In this document: positions 8,505 through 18,010 of the stretch, one piece after another | Numbering within the stretch: the first letter of the stretch is position 1 | How the letters are laid out: every line of letters begins with the position of its first letter | Assembly (NCBI RefSeq): GCF_010095445.2 | Contig: NZ_WFGV02000007.1 | Coordinates: 1-64,000, forward strand | DNA from: Pseudomonas sp. TNT3 | Lineage (GTDB): Bacteria; Pseudomonadota; Gammaproteobacteria; Pseudomonadales; Pseudomonadaceae | Direction: 5' to 3' | DNA: 64,000 nucleotides | Notes under the pieces: model-generated | What the model was told of the DNA's origin: nothing | What the model saw: the letters and a program-made list of their open reading frames with translations, nothing else | Databases searched by the model: none | Translations under genes and position numbers: made by a program

Positions 8505-8607
8505 GCCGCTATCGCGGGCAAGCCCGCTCCTACAGGGATCGGATGTGGACATGGATTGGGTGAACATCCCCGGTCACTGTGGGAGGGGGCTTGCCCGCGA
8601 TGGCGGC
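8505..8607. repeat. REP pair (inverted)
   Basis: Two inverted copies of a Pseudomonas REP hairpin lie about 45 nt apart. The first contains CGCGGGCAAGCCCGCTCC at about 8511 and the second contains GGGGGCTTGCCCGCGATGG at about 8585. They occupy the 5' side of the gap between the response regulator and the RND operon. Confidence 0.75.
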
Positions 8608-8674
8608 CCTACAGTCGCAAAAAAGTCTCAGGCTGCAAAGGATATACGCCCCCGCACACACCTGAGTAAAACCC

Positions 8675-8709
8675 TTACACAATTTCACACAGCACCTACA
8701 AAGCTTCAC
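8675..8709 (+). promoter_or_regulatory. Tandem direct repeats upstream of the RND operon
   Basis: TTACACAATTTCAC (8675-8688) and CTACAAAGCTTCAC (8696-8709) match at 10 of 14 positions. Their starts are 21 nt apart, about two helical turns. This is the arrangement expected for a dimer of an OmpR-family regulator. They lie 56-90 nt upstream of the adaptor start codon, so the neighbouring RstA-like protein may bind here. That assignment is inference. Confidence 0.4.
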
Positions 8710-8764
8710 CGCTACCCTCGCCACCTGCCAGTAGCATGCTGGTGGTTATTTTTGGGGTAATTAC

Positions 8765-9922
8765 ATGTCGAAGAATCTGCTCGCCAGGCTCAGCCTGATT
8801 GCACTGGCCGTGATGCTCAGCGCCTGTGACAAGTCATCGGTCGCTGAAGAAGCGGCGCCGTTGGCCACCGTTCGCATCGAGACTATCGAAGCACGGCCGT
8901 TGTCGATCAGCAGTGAACTCAGCGGGCGGATCGTCGCGCCGCGCATCGCCGAAGTCCGCGCGCGCGTGGCCGGGGTCGTGCTGCAGCAGGTTTACCGTGA
9001 AGGCAGCGACGTGAAAAAAGGCGATGTACTGTTTCGCATCGACCCGGCGCCGTTCAAAGCCGACCTGGACAGCGCCGAGGCGTCCCTGCGCAAGGCTGAG
9101 GCCAACGCCTTCCAGGCACGCCTGCAAGAGCAGCGTTACGCCCAACTGATCGAAGGCAACGCCATCAGCGGCCAGGATTACGACAACGCCCGGGCCGCGA
9201 CCCGGCAAACAGCCGCCGAAGTTTCCGCCAACAAGGCCGCGGTCGAGCGGGCGAAGCTGAACCTTGGCTACGCCACCGTCACAGCGCCGATTTCCGGACG
9301 TATCGGACGGGCCCTGGTCACCGAAGGGGCCTTGGTCGGACAGAACGAAACCACCCCGCTGGCACTGATTCAACAGCTGAACCCGATCCACGCCGACCTG
9401 ACCCAATCGACCCGGGAACTCAACGACCTGCGCCGTGCTTTCCGCTCCGGCCAGTTGCAGCAGGTCGGTCAAGGCCAGGCCAAAGCCACGCTGATCCAGG
9501 ACGACGGCAGCCTGTATCCGTTGCCGGGCAAGCTGCTGTTCACCGACATCACCGTTGACCCAGGCACCGGCCAGATCATCCTGCGCAGCGAGTTTCCCAA
9601 CCCGGACCTTGATTTGCTGCCGGGCAGCTTTGTTCGGGTGCGCCTGGAGCAAGCCGTCAATCAGCAAGGCATCAGCGTGCCGCAACGGGCCATCCAGCGT
9701 GACAGCGCAGGTATCGCTCAGGTGCTGCTGCTGGATTCCGAACTGCGGGTCGGTCAGCAACCCGTCGAACTGGGTGCGGTGCAGAACGATCGCTGGATTG
9801 TCACCGGCGGCCTGAAGGCCGGCGACCGCATCGTCATCGAGGGCCTGCAACACGCCCGTCCCGGTGAAAAAGTGCAGATCGATGACACCCCTCTTCCACT
9901 TGCCCAGGTTTCTGGTCAGTAA
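8765..9922 (+). CDS. RND efflux periplasmic adaptor lipoprotein (MexA/AcrA type)
   Basis: A 385-residue membrane-fusion protein. The signal peptide ends in a lipobox (VMLSAC) with the lipidated Cys at residue 21. Lipoyl-like halves flank a coiled-coil hairpin (SAEASLRKAEANAFQARLQEQ to AAEVSANKAAVERAKLNLGY). Beta-barrel and membrane-proximal domains follow (LFTDITVDPGTGQIILRSEFPNP). It would link the inner-membrane pump to an outer-membrane channel such as OprM/TolC. The permease gene starts 15 nt after the stop. No dedicated outer-membrane channel gene follows. Confidence 0.9.
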   Translation: MSKNLLARLSLIALAVMLSACDKSSVAEEAAPLATVRIETIEARPLSISSELSGRIVAPRIAEVRARVAGVVLQQVYREGSDVKKGDVLFRIDPAPFKADLDSAEASLRKAEANAFQARLQEQRYAQLIEGNAISGQDYDNARAATRQTAAEVSANKAAVERAKLNLGYATVTAPISGRIGRALVTEGALVGQNETTPLALIQQLNPIHADLTQSTRELNDLRRAFRSGQLQQVGQGQAKATLIQDDGSLYPLPGKLLFTDITVDPGTGQIILRSEFPNPDLDLLPGSFVRVRLEQAVNQQGISVPQRAIQRDSAGIAQVLLLDSELRVGQQPVELGAVQNDRWIVTGGLKAGDRIVIEGLQHARPGEKVQIDDTPLPLAQVSGQ

Positions 9923-9937
9923 GCAGGACGCTTTTTT

Positions 9938-12900
9938 ATGCCGCAGTTCTTTATCGACCGCCCGGTATTCGCCTGGGTGGTCGCCCTGTTTATCCTGCTG
10001 GCCGGTGCCTTGGCCATTCCGCAGTTGCCGGTCGCGCAGTACCCCGACGTTGCGCCGCCGCAGGTCGAGATCTATGCCGTGTACCCCGGCGCCTCGGCGC
10101 AAACCATTGATGAAAGCGTGGTCAGCCTGATTGAGGAAGAACTCAACGGTGCTGATCATCTGCTGTATTTCGAGTCCCAGAGCAGCCTGGGCAGCGCGAC
10201 GATCAAGGCCACCTTCCAGCCGGGCACCAACCCTGAACTGGCCCAGGTCGATGTGCAAAACCGCCTGAAAGTGGTGGAGTCGCGCTTGCCCCAAGCGGTG
10301 AATCAGCAAGGTTTGCAGGTAGAGAAAGTCTCCTCTGGTTTCCTGCTGTTGATCACCCTCACCTCCAGCGACGGCAAGCTCGATGAAGTGGCGCTAAGCG
10401 ATTACCTGGCACGTAACGTGATGAACGAAATCAAGCGCCTGGACGGTGTCGGCAAGGCGCAACTGTACGGCGCCGAGCGGGCCATGCGAATCTGGATCGA
10501 CCCGCAGAAACTGATCGGCTTCAACCTCACGCCCGCCGACGTCAACGCGGCCATCGTCGCGCAGAACGCTCAGGTTTCCGCCGGCAGCATTGGTGATTTG
10601 CCGACCCGCAGCACCCAGGAAATCACCGCGACCATTCTGGTGAAAGGTCAGCTGTCGACCCCGGAAGAATTCGCCGACATCGTGCTCAAGGCCAATCCCG
10701 ACGGCTCTACGGTGCGCATCGCCGATGTGGCGCGTGTGGAGATCGGCAGTCAGGAATACCAGTTCGGCACTCGCCTGAACGGCAAGCCGTCGACCGCCGT
10801 CAGCGTGCAGCTCGCACCCAGCGCCAACGCCTTGAACACCGCAACGCTGGTGCGGGCGAAGATGGATGAACTTTCGCGCTACTTCCCGGCAGGGGTTGAA
10901 TACAAGATTCCGTACGACACCTCGCCCTTTGTCAAAGTCTCGATCACCAAAGTGGTGTACACCCTCGGCGAGGCGATGCTGCTGGTGTTCGCGGTGATGT
11001 TCCTGTTCCTGCAGAACATTCGCTACACGCTGATTCCCACGCTGGTGGTTCCGGTCGCCTTGATGGGGACTTTCGCGACCATGCTGGCGCTCGGGTTTTC
11101 GATCAACGTGCTGACCATGTTCGGCATGGTGCTGGCCATCGGCATCCTGGTGGATGACGCGATTGTGGTGGTGGAAAACGTCGAACGAATCATGGTCACC
11201 GAGGGCCTCTCGCCCAAGGAGGCGACGCGCAAGGCGATGAAGCAGATCACCGGCGCGATCATTGGCATCACGCTGGTACTGGTGGCGGTGTTCATACCCA
11301 TGGCGTTCATGCAGGGCTCGGTTGGCGTGATTTACCGCCAGTTTTCCCTGTCGATGGCCACCTCGATCCTGTTCTCGGCGTTCCTTGCGCTGACCTTGAC
11401 CCCGGCACTCTGCGCAACATTGCTCAAGCCGATCGCCAAGGGCGAACATCATGCCAAGGGCGGCTTCTTCGGCTGGTTCAACCGCCGCTTCGAGCAACTG
11501 ACCGAGCGCTATCAAGGCTGGGTTGCCTACGCGCTCAAGCGCAGCGGTCGATACCTGTTGATCTACGGCGTGTTGTTGATCGGTCTGGGAGTGATGTTCA
11601 GTCGCCTGCCCTCCTCGTTCCTGCCGGTTGAAGATCAGGGCTACACCATCACCGACGTGCAACTTCCGCCGGGTGCGAGCAAAAACCGTACGGTCGAGGT
11701 CGTCGAACAAATCGAAGCGCACAACGCCACCGAGCCAGGCGTTGGCGACAGCACGGTGATTCTGGGTTTCAGTTTTTCCGGCAGCGGACAGAACGCCGCG
11801 TTGGCGTTTACCACCCTCAAGGACTGGTCCGAACGTGGCAGTGACGACTTGGCGAGTTCCATTGCTGACCGGGCCAACATCGCCCTGAGCCAGATCAAGG
11901 ACGCCGTTGCGTTCGCCGTCTTGCCGCCTCCGGTCGATGGTCTCGGGACCTCCAGCGGTTTTGAATTCCGTCTGCAGGACCGTGGCGGTCTCGGCCATGC
12001 CACGCTGATGCTGGCACGCACCGAGTTGCTGGCCGCTGCTGAGAAGAGCCCGGTCCTGATGAACGTGCGCGAAAGCGCCCTGGCCGAGGCGCCGCAGGTG
12101 CAACTGATCGTGGATCGCAAGCAGGCCAATGCCCTGGGCGTGTCGTTTGCCGACATTGGCAACGTCCTGTCCACCGCCGTCGGCTCGACCTACGTCAACG
12201 ACTTCCCCAATCAGGGGCGGATGCAGCGGGTGGTGGTGCAAGCTGAAGGCGACCAGCGCAGTCAGGTGGCCGATTTGCTGAAAATGCATGTGCGAAACAG
12301 TGCCGGAAAAATGGTGCCGCTGTCGGCCTTTGTCCAGGCCAAATGGACCCAGGGGCCGGCGCAATTGACGCGCTACAACGGCTATCCGGCGATCAGTATT
12401 TCCGGCGAACCGAAACCCGGCCACAGCACCGGCGAAGCCATGGCGGAAATCGAACGCCTCGTGGCGCAAGGTCCCGCCGGATTGGGTCAGGAATGGACCG
12501 GGCTGTCGCTGCAGGAACGCCTGTCCGGCAGTCAGGCGCCGATTCTCCTCGGGCTGTCGCTGCTGATCGTGTTCCTGTGCCTGGCGGCGTTGTACGAGAG
12601 CTGGTCGATCCCGACGTCGGTGCTGCTGGTCGTACCGCTCGGCGTGCTGGGTGCGGTGCTGGCGGTGACGTTGCGCGGGATGCCTAACGACGTGTTCTTC
12701 AAGGTCGGGCTGATTACCATCATCGGCCTGTCGGCAAAGAACGCGATCCTGATCATCGAATTCGCCAAGAGTCTGTATGACGAAGGCCACGACCTGATCG
12801 ATGCCACCCTGCAAGCGGCGCGCTTGCGTCTGCGACCGATTGTCATGACGTCATTGGCGTTCATCCTCGGCGTGGTGCCGCTGGCGATTGCCACCGGTGC

Positions 12901-13036
12901 CAGCTCGGCAAGCCAGCAAGCCATTGGCACCGGGGTCATCGGCGGGATGATCACCGCCACATTGGCGGTGCTGTTCGTGCCGGTGTTTTTTGTGGTGGTG
13001 ATGAATCTGGTGCGCAAACGCCATAAAGGTCATTGA
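9938..13036 (+). CDS. RND multidrug efflux permease (HAE-1 family)
   Basis: A 1032-residue inner-membrane proton/drug antiporter, full length for the AcrB/MexB family. It begins MPQFFIDRPVFAWVVALF. TM4 carries the proton-relay aspartates in GILVDDAIVVVENVER, and TM10 carries the Lys in IIGLSAKNAILIIEFAK. Two large periplasmic loops contain the docking and pore subdomains. As a trimer it would export hydrophobic drugs, dyes or metabolites. It is co-transcribed with the adaptor. The substrate range cannot be predicted, and the sequence is not close enough to a named Mex pump for me to assign a symbol. Confidence 0.92.
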   Translation: MPQFFIDRPVFAWVVALFILLAGALAIPQLPVAQYPDVAPPQVEIYAVYPGASAQTIDESVVSLIEEELNGADHLLYFESQSSLGSATIKATFQPGTNPELAQVDVQNRLKVVESRLPQAVNQQGLQVEKVSSGFLLLITLTSSDGKLDEVALSDYLARNVMNEIKRLDGVGKAQLYGAERAMRIWIDPQKLIGFNLTPADVNAAIVAQNAQVSAGSIGDLPTRSTQEITATILVKGQLSTPEEFADIVLKANPDGSTVRIADVARVEIGSQEYQFGTRLNGKPSTAVSVQLAPSANALNTATLVRAKMDELSRYFPAGVEYKIPYDTSPFVKVSITKVVYTLGEAMLLVFAVMFLFLQNIRYTLIPTLVVPVALMGTFATMLALGFSINVLTMFGMVLAIGILVDDAIVVVENVERIMVTEGLSPKEATRKAMKQITGAIIGITLVLVAVFIPMAFMQGSVGVIYRQFSLSMATSILFSAFLALTLTPALCATLLKPIAKGEHHAKGGFFGWFNRRFEQLTERYQGWVAYALKRSGRYLLIYGVLLIGLGVMFSRLPSSFLPVEDQGYTITDVQLPPGASKNRTVEVVEQIEAHNATEPGVGDSTVILGFSFSGSGQNAALAFTTLKDWSERGSDDLASSIADRANIALSQIKDAVAFAVLPPPVDGLGTSSGFEFRLQDRGGLGHATLMLARTELLAAAEKSPVLMNVRESALAEAPQVQLIVDRKQANALGVSFADIGNVLSTAVGSTYVNDFPNQGRMQRVVVQAEGDQRSQVADLLKMHVRNSAGKMVPLSAFVQAKWTQGPAQLTRYNGYPAISISGEPKPGHSTGEAMAEIERLVAQGPAGLGQEWTGLSLQERLSGSQAPILLGLSLLIVFLCLAALYESWSIPTSVLLVVPLGVLGAVLAVTLRGMPNDVFFKVGLITIIGLSAKNAILIIEFAKSLYDEGHDLIDATLQAARLRLRPIVMTSLAFILGVVPLAIATGASSASQQAIGTGVIGGMITATLAVLFVPVFFVVVMNLVRKRHKGH

Positions 13037-13052
13037 GCAAACATAAATCAAT

Positions 13053-13140
13053 TGTGGGAGCGAGCCTGCTCGCGATAGCGGTTTAACAATCGACAGGGTT
13101 GTTGATTGTAATGGCCTCATCGCGAGCAGGCTCGCTCCCC
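13053..13140. repeat. REP pair (inverted)
   Basis: GAGCGAGCCTGCTCGCGATAG (from about 13059) and its inverted partner TCGCGAGCAGGCTCGCTCCC (from about 13120) flank about 40 nt. This is a typical Pseudomonas REP doublet directly after the RND operon and may act as a transcript end. Confidence 0.8.
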
Positions 13141-13225
13141 CAAAGGTTTGCACCATTTCAGGGTTATGGTCACACCGGACCACGCTGGGCTAAGGTGTCT
13201 GCACATCCTCGCCGATCGAGCCCAC

Positions 13226-13867
13226 ATGCCCCTCCTCGCCCGTACCCACCCTCGCCTGTCCGCCGCCACCACCCTCGGCATCGCCGTGGGTATCCTGGCA
13301 CCGGCCGATTCCATCATCAGTAAAATCCTTTACGGCTGGAACGCCGGCGTCTGGACGTATCTGGTGCTGATGCTCTGGCTTACCTCTCGGGCCAAGGCAC
13401 CCGATGTAAAGCGCATTGCCGAGATCGAAGATGAAAATGCCGGGCTGGTGCTGTTCGTGGTGTGCATCGCCGCGATCGCGAGCCTGGCGACCATCACCTT
13501 CGAACTGGCCGGCAGCAAGGACCTGGACAGCACCCACAAGCTGATGCACTACGGCTTCACGGCCTTGACCGTCATCGGCTCCTGGCTGTTGATCGGGGTG
13601 ATCTTCAGCGTGCACTACGCCCGCCTGTTCTATACCTGGGAGGGCAAGGAACAGGCATTGCGATTTGCCGAAGGGCTGACGACGCCCAACTACTGGGACT
13701 TCCTTTACTTCTCGTTCACCATCGGCGTGGCGGTACAGACGTCCGATGTGGGTGTCGCCACGCGAGGCATGCGCAAGATCGTCCTGGCGCAGTCGTTGAT
13801 CGGGTTCTTGTTTAACACCGCGATATTGGGCTTTTCGATCAATATCGCGGCGGGGTTGTTTGGGTGA
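13226..13867 (+). CDS. DUF1345 inner-membrane protein
   Basis: A 213-residue protein with about five hydrophobic helices and the DUF1345 signature in its C-terminal half ([26 protein letters not shown], shown here only as the landmark [12 protein letters not shown] near residue 150). DUF1345 proteins are widespread predicted membrane proteins; their C-terminal part recalls the pore region of ion channels, but the function is unknown. ATG 13226 was chosen; the frame remains open further upstream into the REP region, but no better start is seen there. Confidence 0.8.
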   Translation: MPLLARTHPRLSAATTLGIAVGILAPADSIISKILYGWNAGVWTYLVLMLWLTSRAKAPDVKRIAEIEDENAGLVLFVVCIAAIASLATITFELAGSKDLDSTHKLMHYGFTALTVIGSWLLIGVIFSVHYARLFYTWEGKEQALRFAEGLTTPNYWDFLYFSFTIGVAVQTSDVGVATRGMRKIVLAQSLIGFLFNTAILGFSINIAAGLFG

Positions 13868-13910
13868 AAAAACAGAACGCACGACTTTTCGCGCCAACCA
13901 GTGCTCTGAC

Positions 13911-16112
13911 TCAGTTGGTGGTTAACTCAGAAAGCAGCGATTCGGAATACCCCGCTGCATTATTTGCAACAATATCTACTTTGTAGCGCGTTCGTGGAAC
14001 CAGGACCGTTTGCAGCATCGGCCTGGTGACATTGCTAGCAACCTCGATCCCCATTGGAGTGGTCAAGGCAACGCGATAGCCGGTCACTTGCGCGCCCTCT
14101 GTTGGCGCATCCCATTTCAGGGTCGAGAGCAATCCGTTTTGCGAGCATTGAAAGTTGCTTGGCGCATTCGGCACTCCGTCATTTTCCTCAATAGTAAAAA
14201 AACGTTTTTGCGCTGGGTCCGATAGCGTTAATGCAATGGTGCGTGCGCGCACCTCAACGGTGTATTCAGTGCCGGGTTCTAATGCCTGGAGATGATATTC
14301 AAAGCTGGAGGTCGCGCCAACGAACGTCCCATTGCGATAAACCAGATAACCCAACACCGCGACGTCATCCGTCGCAACACTCCACGATAAGGTGGCGTAG
14401 GACGCGGTAATGGCGGTGACCTGCAGTGCTTCGGGTTTTCCTGGACGCCTTTCAATCAGAACGCGGCTTGCTTGCGAAATATTATTGCCCCCGCCCTTTG
14501 CACGAACAGCCAGCCAATACTCAAGCTGCGCATCCAGGTTTTTGATTTCGCAGGGAGGGCGAGTTACCTCAAATGTCTCGATGCCTGCGCCGGATATTTC
14601 ATAACCCACCGCGTCGGGACATGTAGTACATGTCGCGTAGGGCTCGTCCCACGTCAATATACCGATGGTTGCAGATTGGCGAATGCCTTTTAAATTGCCT
14701 GGCGAGCAGATCAGCATTCCGGAATAAGCAAGTGTTTTGAAGTTGTCTGTCAAATAGTCAGAACAGTAACCCTCCACCGCTATCGCGCGGACTTTGAACA
14801 GGTATTCAGTCTTTTCGATCAGATCGGTCAGGACATAGTGTGTATCGGGGACCGTGTCCAGGCGTCGATCTCCCAGATATACCTCGTACCGGGTACCCGC
14901 CGGATAATCGGCGCCAGCGCTCCATTGCCAGGTGGCCGATTCATCGGTCAGCTCGATGGCAGACAAGTTGCGTGGCGCTTCAAACGTCCTGGTCGTGAAG
15001 GAATTACTGCGAGGCTCAGACACTCCGCTGGCATTGGAACCGCTGACATCGATGAAATATCGGGTATCCGGCTGCAAACCTCGAAACGTATACGTCATGT
15101 TCTTCGTTATCTGGGTATCAATGACTTCACGCTCATGATCTTCCAATCCATAGCTGACCTGAAATTCAGCGGATCGCGGCGGCTCCCAAATAACCTGTAC
15201 GGTGTCGCGGGTCGGGAACGTCGAAATAGCGCCTGGGGTCGAAGGCAATTCTGGCCCTTCCTGAGTTCTTTGGGTGATGTGCGCTGGCAACGAAGCGCCG
15301 TTGGCGTTGGCCGCGGACACCATGACGGCGTACAACGTATTTTTGGTGAGTCCCGTTAGCGTGTGGTGGGCGACGTCTGTGTCCTGGCGCTGATACTCAC
15401 CATCAGGTTCGACTTTGTAGTGAATGATGTAAAAAGCCGCGCCTGCAGAAGCCGACCAAGTGAGGTCCATCGAAACAATCGCTGGTGCAGCGCGCAGATC
15501 TGCAGGTGTCGGGGGCACAGGCAACGTCTGCTTGACGACACGTGCCGGTTCAGAATCGCCGTTGTTGTTAGACGAGCGAACCTCGAAGTAGTAAGGGGTA
15601 TTGGACCGCAACTCACTGATCGTAGACTCAGTTGTTATAGAAGTAACCTGTGTGGCCGGGCCGCCGGGCTCAGTGCCGTAACTGATCTTGTAGCTGGATG
15701 CATTGGCGGCGCCTGACCATGTCAACTTCATGCTATAGCCGGAAGGCGATGCATTGAGATTCGTCGGACTGGCCGGCCCGGAAGCGGCGGGTGTGGTCTT
15801 TCCTTCCACCCTGCCTCTATTGCGAGATTCAACCTCGCCGACAGTTCCCCAAACAAAGATCTCATAGAGGGTGTCCGGCGCTAACGCTGTGATCGTGTAC
15901 TTTCCAGCTGGCGTAGTAAACGGCAGGTCCATTTGATACTTATCATTCGCACTGTCGTATGGCTTGCGCCCCCACTTGATTCGCACGCCTGTATTAGGAT
16001 TGTGGGGGCTTTCAAACACCCAGCTTATTTTGAGCGACGACACCGTAGCCTGCACCAGGATTACCTGGCCTGGTGATACCGGGTCGGACAATGATTGTTC
16101 GTCAGAGGTCAT
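13911..16112 (-). CDS. Multi-domain fibronectin type III protein
   Basis: A 733-residue protein made almost entirely of about eight fibronectin type III domains. Each has the W..P/LTW and 'L.P.T.Y...V.A.N..G' landmarks, for example LAPDTLYEIFVWG, LRSNTPYYFEVRSSNNNG, LTKNTLYAVMVSAANANG and LQPDTRYFIDVSGSNASG. There is no Sec signal peptide, transmembrane segment or catalytic motif. Start ATG 16112 gives MTSDEQSLSD; the preceding open frame lacks a good start. FN3 arrays usually bind proteins or carbohydrates. Similar signal-less beta-sandwich proteins occur in the accessory region further right. The AraC regulator gene is divergent. Confidence 0.75.
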   Translation of the reverse strand: MTSDEQSLSDPVSPGQVILVQATVSSLKISWVFESPHNPNTGVRIKWGRKPYDSANDKYQMDLPFTTPAGKYTITALAPDTLYEIFVWGTVGEVESRNRGRVEGKTTPAASGPASPTNLNASPSGYSMKLTWSGAANASSYKISYGTEPGGPATQVTSITTESTISELRSNTPYYFEVRSSNNNGDSEPARVVKQTLPVPPTPADLRAAPAIVSMDLTWSASAGAAFYIIHYKVEPDGEYQRQDTDVAHHTLTGLTKNTLYAVMVSAANANGASLPAHITQRTQEGPELPSTPGAISTFPTRDTVQVIWEPPRSAEFQVSYGLEDHEREVIDTQITKNMTYTFRGLQPDTRYFIDVSGSNASGVSEPRSNSFTTRTFEAPRNLSAIELTDESATWQWSAGADYPAGTRYEVYLGDRRLDTVPDTHYVLTDLIEKTEYLFKVRAIAVEGYCSDYLTDNFKTLAYSGMLICSPGNLKGIRQSATIGILTWDEPYATCTTCPDAVGYEISGAGIETFEVTRPPCEIKNLDAQLEYWLAVRAKGGGNNISQASRVLIERRPGKPEALQVTAITASYATLSWSVATDDVAVLGYLVYRNGTFVGATSSFEYHLQALEPGTEYTVEVRARTIALTLSDPAQKRFFTIEENDGVPNAPSNFQCSQNGLLSTLKWDAPTEGAQVTGYRVALTTPMGIEVASNVTRPMLQTVLVPRTRYKVDIVANNAAGYSESLLSELTTN

Positions 16113-16387
16113 TTCGATGTTTCTCGAGTGGGCATTCGAGCAGCCATTAACGCTCATCGGCTGTCGCAGAGCCACTCACAGATCTGATAGTTGCGCAACT
16201 CGTTTTATATGCTAGCGATCGGCATCACTTTGCAAACTGCGCACCTGTGGGCCCTCTGCAAAGACGAGTCTCGGCTGCTCGATCAACAACGCAGCAGGCC
16301 TGTTCAACTGAGCCATGCACAAACGTTCTATTCACAGCCAACGACACAGACGTTAAATAGCTCGGTGATCCGACCCATAGGTGCAGC

Positions 16388-17227
16388 ATGAACACTCCCA
16401 ACTGGATCGACCTGGCCCAGGACGCCGACACCGGCATCGAGACGCTGCGCGCGCATTTCAAAGGGCATGCCTACGACCCGCATTGGCACGACAGCTTTCT
16501 GGTGGGCGTCACCGAGCAAGGGGTCCAACAGTTCAACTGCCGGCGGACAAAACACCAAAGTACGCCGGGCAAGGTATTCCTGCTGGAACCCGGTGATATC
16601 CATGACGGAGAAGCACCGACCGAGGACGGTTTCACTTACCGCATGCTGTACCTCGATCCGCAATGGTTGCAGCGTGAAATCAATGCGGTGTTCGACAACG
16701 CCCCCGACCGCAGTCAGTTGAGTTTCGCCAATACCCTGACCACTGACGTGCGTCTGGCCCATGCCACCGACCTGGCATTCCGGGCCCTGCATCAGGGTGA
16801 ACTGAAAATCGTACGCCAGACTGCACTCGACGGGTTGCTCGAACGCCTTACCCGACATCTGCACTGGCGCGCTCGTTACGGCGAGGACCCGCGCCTGCCG
16901 TTGGTGGCGAAAAAAGCGCAGGAGTACCTGCACGCCAACGCGCAACACGACATCGGCCTTGACCAGCTCGCGGCGGTGACGGGCGTCGATCGCTTCAGGT
17001 TGACCCGCGCGTTCAAGGCCGCTTTTGGCATCGCACCGCATGCCTATCTGGTGCAATTACGTCTGGCCACGGCGCGTCGGATGCTGGCACGAGGTGAGCA
17101 ACCGGCGTTAGTGGCCATGGAACTGGGGTTTGCCGATCAGAGCCATCTGGGCCGCTGGTTTGTGCGCGCCTATGGGCTTACCCCCGCGCTATACCGTAAG
17201 CGCTGCTCAAATCTTCCAGACAGATAG
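16388..17227 (+). CDS. AraC-family transcriptional regulator
   Basis: A 279-residue regulator with an N-terminal cupin-like AraC ligand-binding domain (HWHDSFLVGVTEQGVQQF, then PGKVFLLEPGDIHDG) and a C-terminal double helix-turn-helix. The first HTH is LDQLAAVTGVDRFRLTRAFK and the second is PALVAMELGFADQSHLGRWF, ending GLTPALYRKR. A LysE-type exporter gene follows 50 nt later on the same strand. AraC-LysE pairs with this arrangement are common in Pseudomonas and usually place the exporter under the regulator's control, with an amino acid as probable inducer. Confidence 0.88.
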   Translation: MNTPNWIDLAQDADTGIETLRAHFKGHAYDPHWHDSFLVGVTEQGVQQFNCRRTKHQSTPGKVFLLEPGDIHDGEAPTEDGFTYRMLYLDPQWLQREINAVFDNAPDRSQLSFANTLTTDVRLAHATDLAFRALHQGELKIVRQTALDGLLERLTRHLHWRARYGEDPRLPLVAKKAQEYLHANAQHDIGLDQLAAVTGVDRFRLTRAFKAAFGIAPHAYLVQLRLATARRMLARGEQPALVAMELGFADQSHLGRWFVRAYGLTPALYRKRCSNLPDR

Positions 17228-17279
17228 CGTTCACGATAGCGAAGATCGGTATCAATGATCTTCGCCGGAGTTTGCCGTG

Positions 17280-17888
17280 ATGTTGTCTTCTTTCCCGACT
17301 TTTCTACCCTTCATATTATTTGCGTTCGTGGCGTCGATTACGCCGGGCCCGACCAATATTCTGGTGCTTAGCAACAGTGCCCGATATGGACTGGCAGCGG
17401 CCATGCCGATCATTTTCGGTGCGTGCGCCAGCGCTGCGCTGATTGTGCTGTTGGTCGGCACCGGCGCCGGCGCGTCACTGGTTGCCCTGCCCGCGCTGCA
17501 AACCGTTATGCGCTGGATAGGCGTGATGTGGTTGAGTTACCTGGCCTGGCAAATTTTCAGGGTCCCGGCCCAGCCCCTCTCTGCGCAACGCGCCGACCGC
17601 CGCCTAGGCATGGTCGGTGCCGCCAGCCTGCAGCTGATCAACCCTAAGACCTGGATGATGGCACTCGCGGTTGTCAGTGTTTTCGCCGATGGAGGTGAAC
17701 AACGATTGCTGCACGTAGCCGGGTTGTCGCTTACGTTTTTCCTGATTTCGCTGCCGTGCTTGGGCGTCTGGGCATTGCTGGGCGCGGGCTCGACACGTTG
17801 GCTGCGAACCCCGCGGTCGTTTCAGCGGTTCAACCGGTGCATGGCGGTGTTGCTGCTGATTTCTGCGTGGCTGAGCGTATTGGCGTGA
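17280..17888 (+). CDS. LysE/RhtB-family amino-acid exporter
   Basis: A 202-residue inner-membrane protein with about six helices. The family signature is at the N-terminus (FVASITPGPTNILVLSNSAR). MLQLINPKTW-like residues are present as LQLINPKTWMMALAV in the middle. LysE/RhtB proteins export amino acids or their derivatives by proton exchange. ATG 17280 has CGGAG 8-12 nt upstream; the codon before it is GTG and could also be used. It forms a unit with the preceding AraC gene. Confidence 0.87.
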   Translation: MLSSFPTFLPFILFAFVASITPGPTNILVLSNSARYGLAAAMPIIFGACASAALIVLLVGTGAGASLVALPALQTVMRWIGVMWLSYLAWQIFRVPAQPLSAQRADRRLGMVGAASLQLINPKTWMMALAVVSVFADGGEQRLLHVAGLSLTFFLISLPCLGVWALLGAGSTRWLRTPRSFQRFNRCMAVLLLISAWLSVLA

Positions 17889-17950
17889 CCACCACTTGTC
17901 GGCGCATTTCCACACTGGGGCTTGACGACAGATTGGCAATTGGTGTCTCC

Positions 17951-17964
17951 TGAAACCGGTTTCA
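17951..17964. promoter_or_regulatory. PtxS operator upstream of ptxS
   Basis: TGAAACCGGTTTCA is a perfect 14-bp palindrome identical to the published PtxS target. It lies 47 nt upstream of the ptxS GTG codon, consistent with autorepression relieved by 2-ketogluconate. Confidence 0.9.
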
Positions 17965-18010
17965 GTGCCATGCACCGAACCTTACAAATCCAATAAAAAG
18001 GTTTCAGACC

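Noticed and set aside
8834..10309. 491-codon minus-strand frame
   Set aside because: It is antisense to the adaptor and the start of the permease, which have clear family motifs.
10394..12814. 806-codon open frame on the minus strand
   Set aside because: It is antisense to the RND permease, Gln/His/Arg-rich and without domain signals; a shadow of GC-rich codon use.
13053..13140. CRISPR-like repeats
   Set aside because: The repeats here and elsewhere are inverted REP doublets, not regularly spaced direct repeats, and no cas genes are present.
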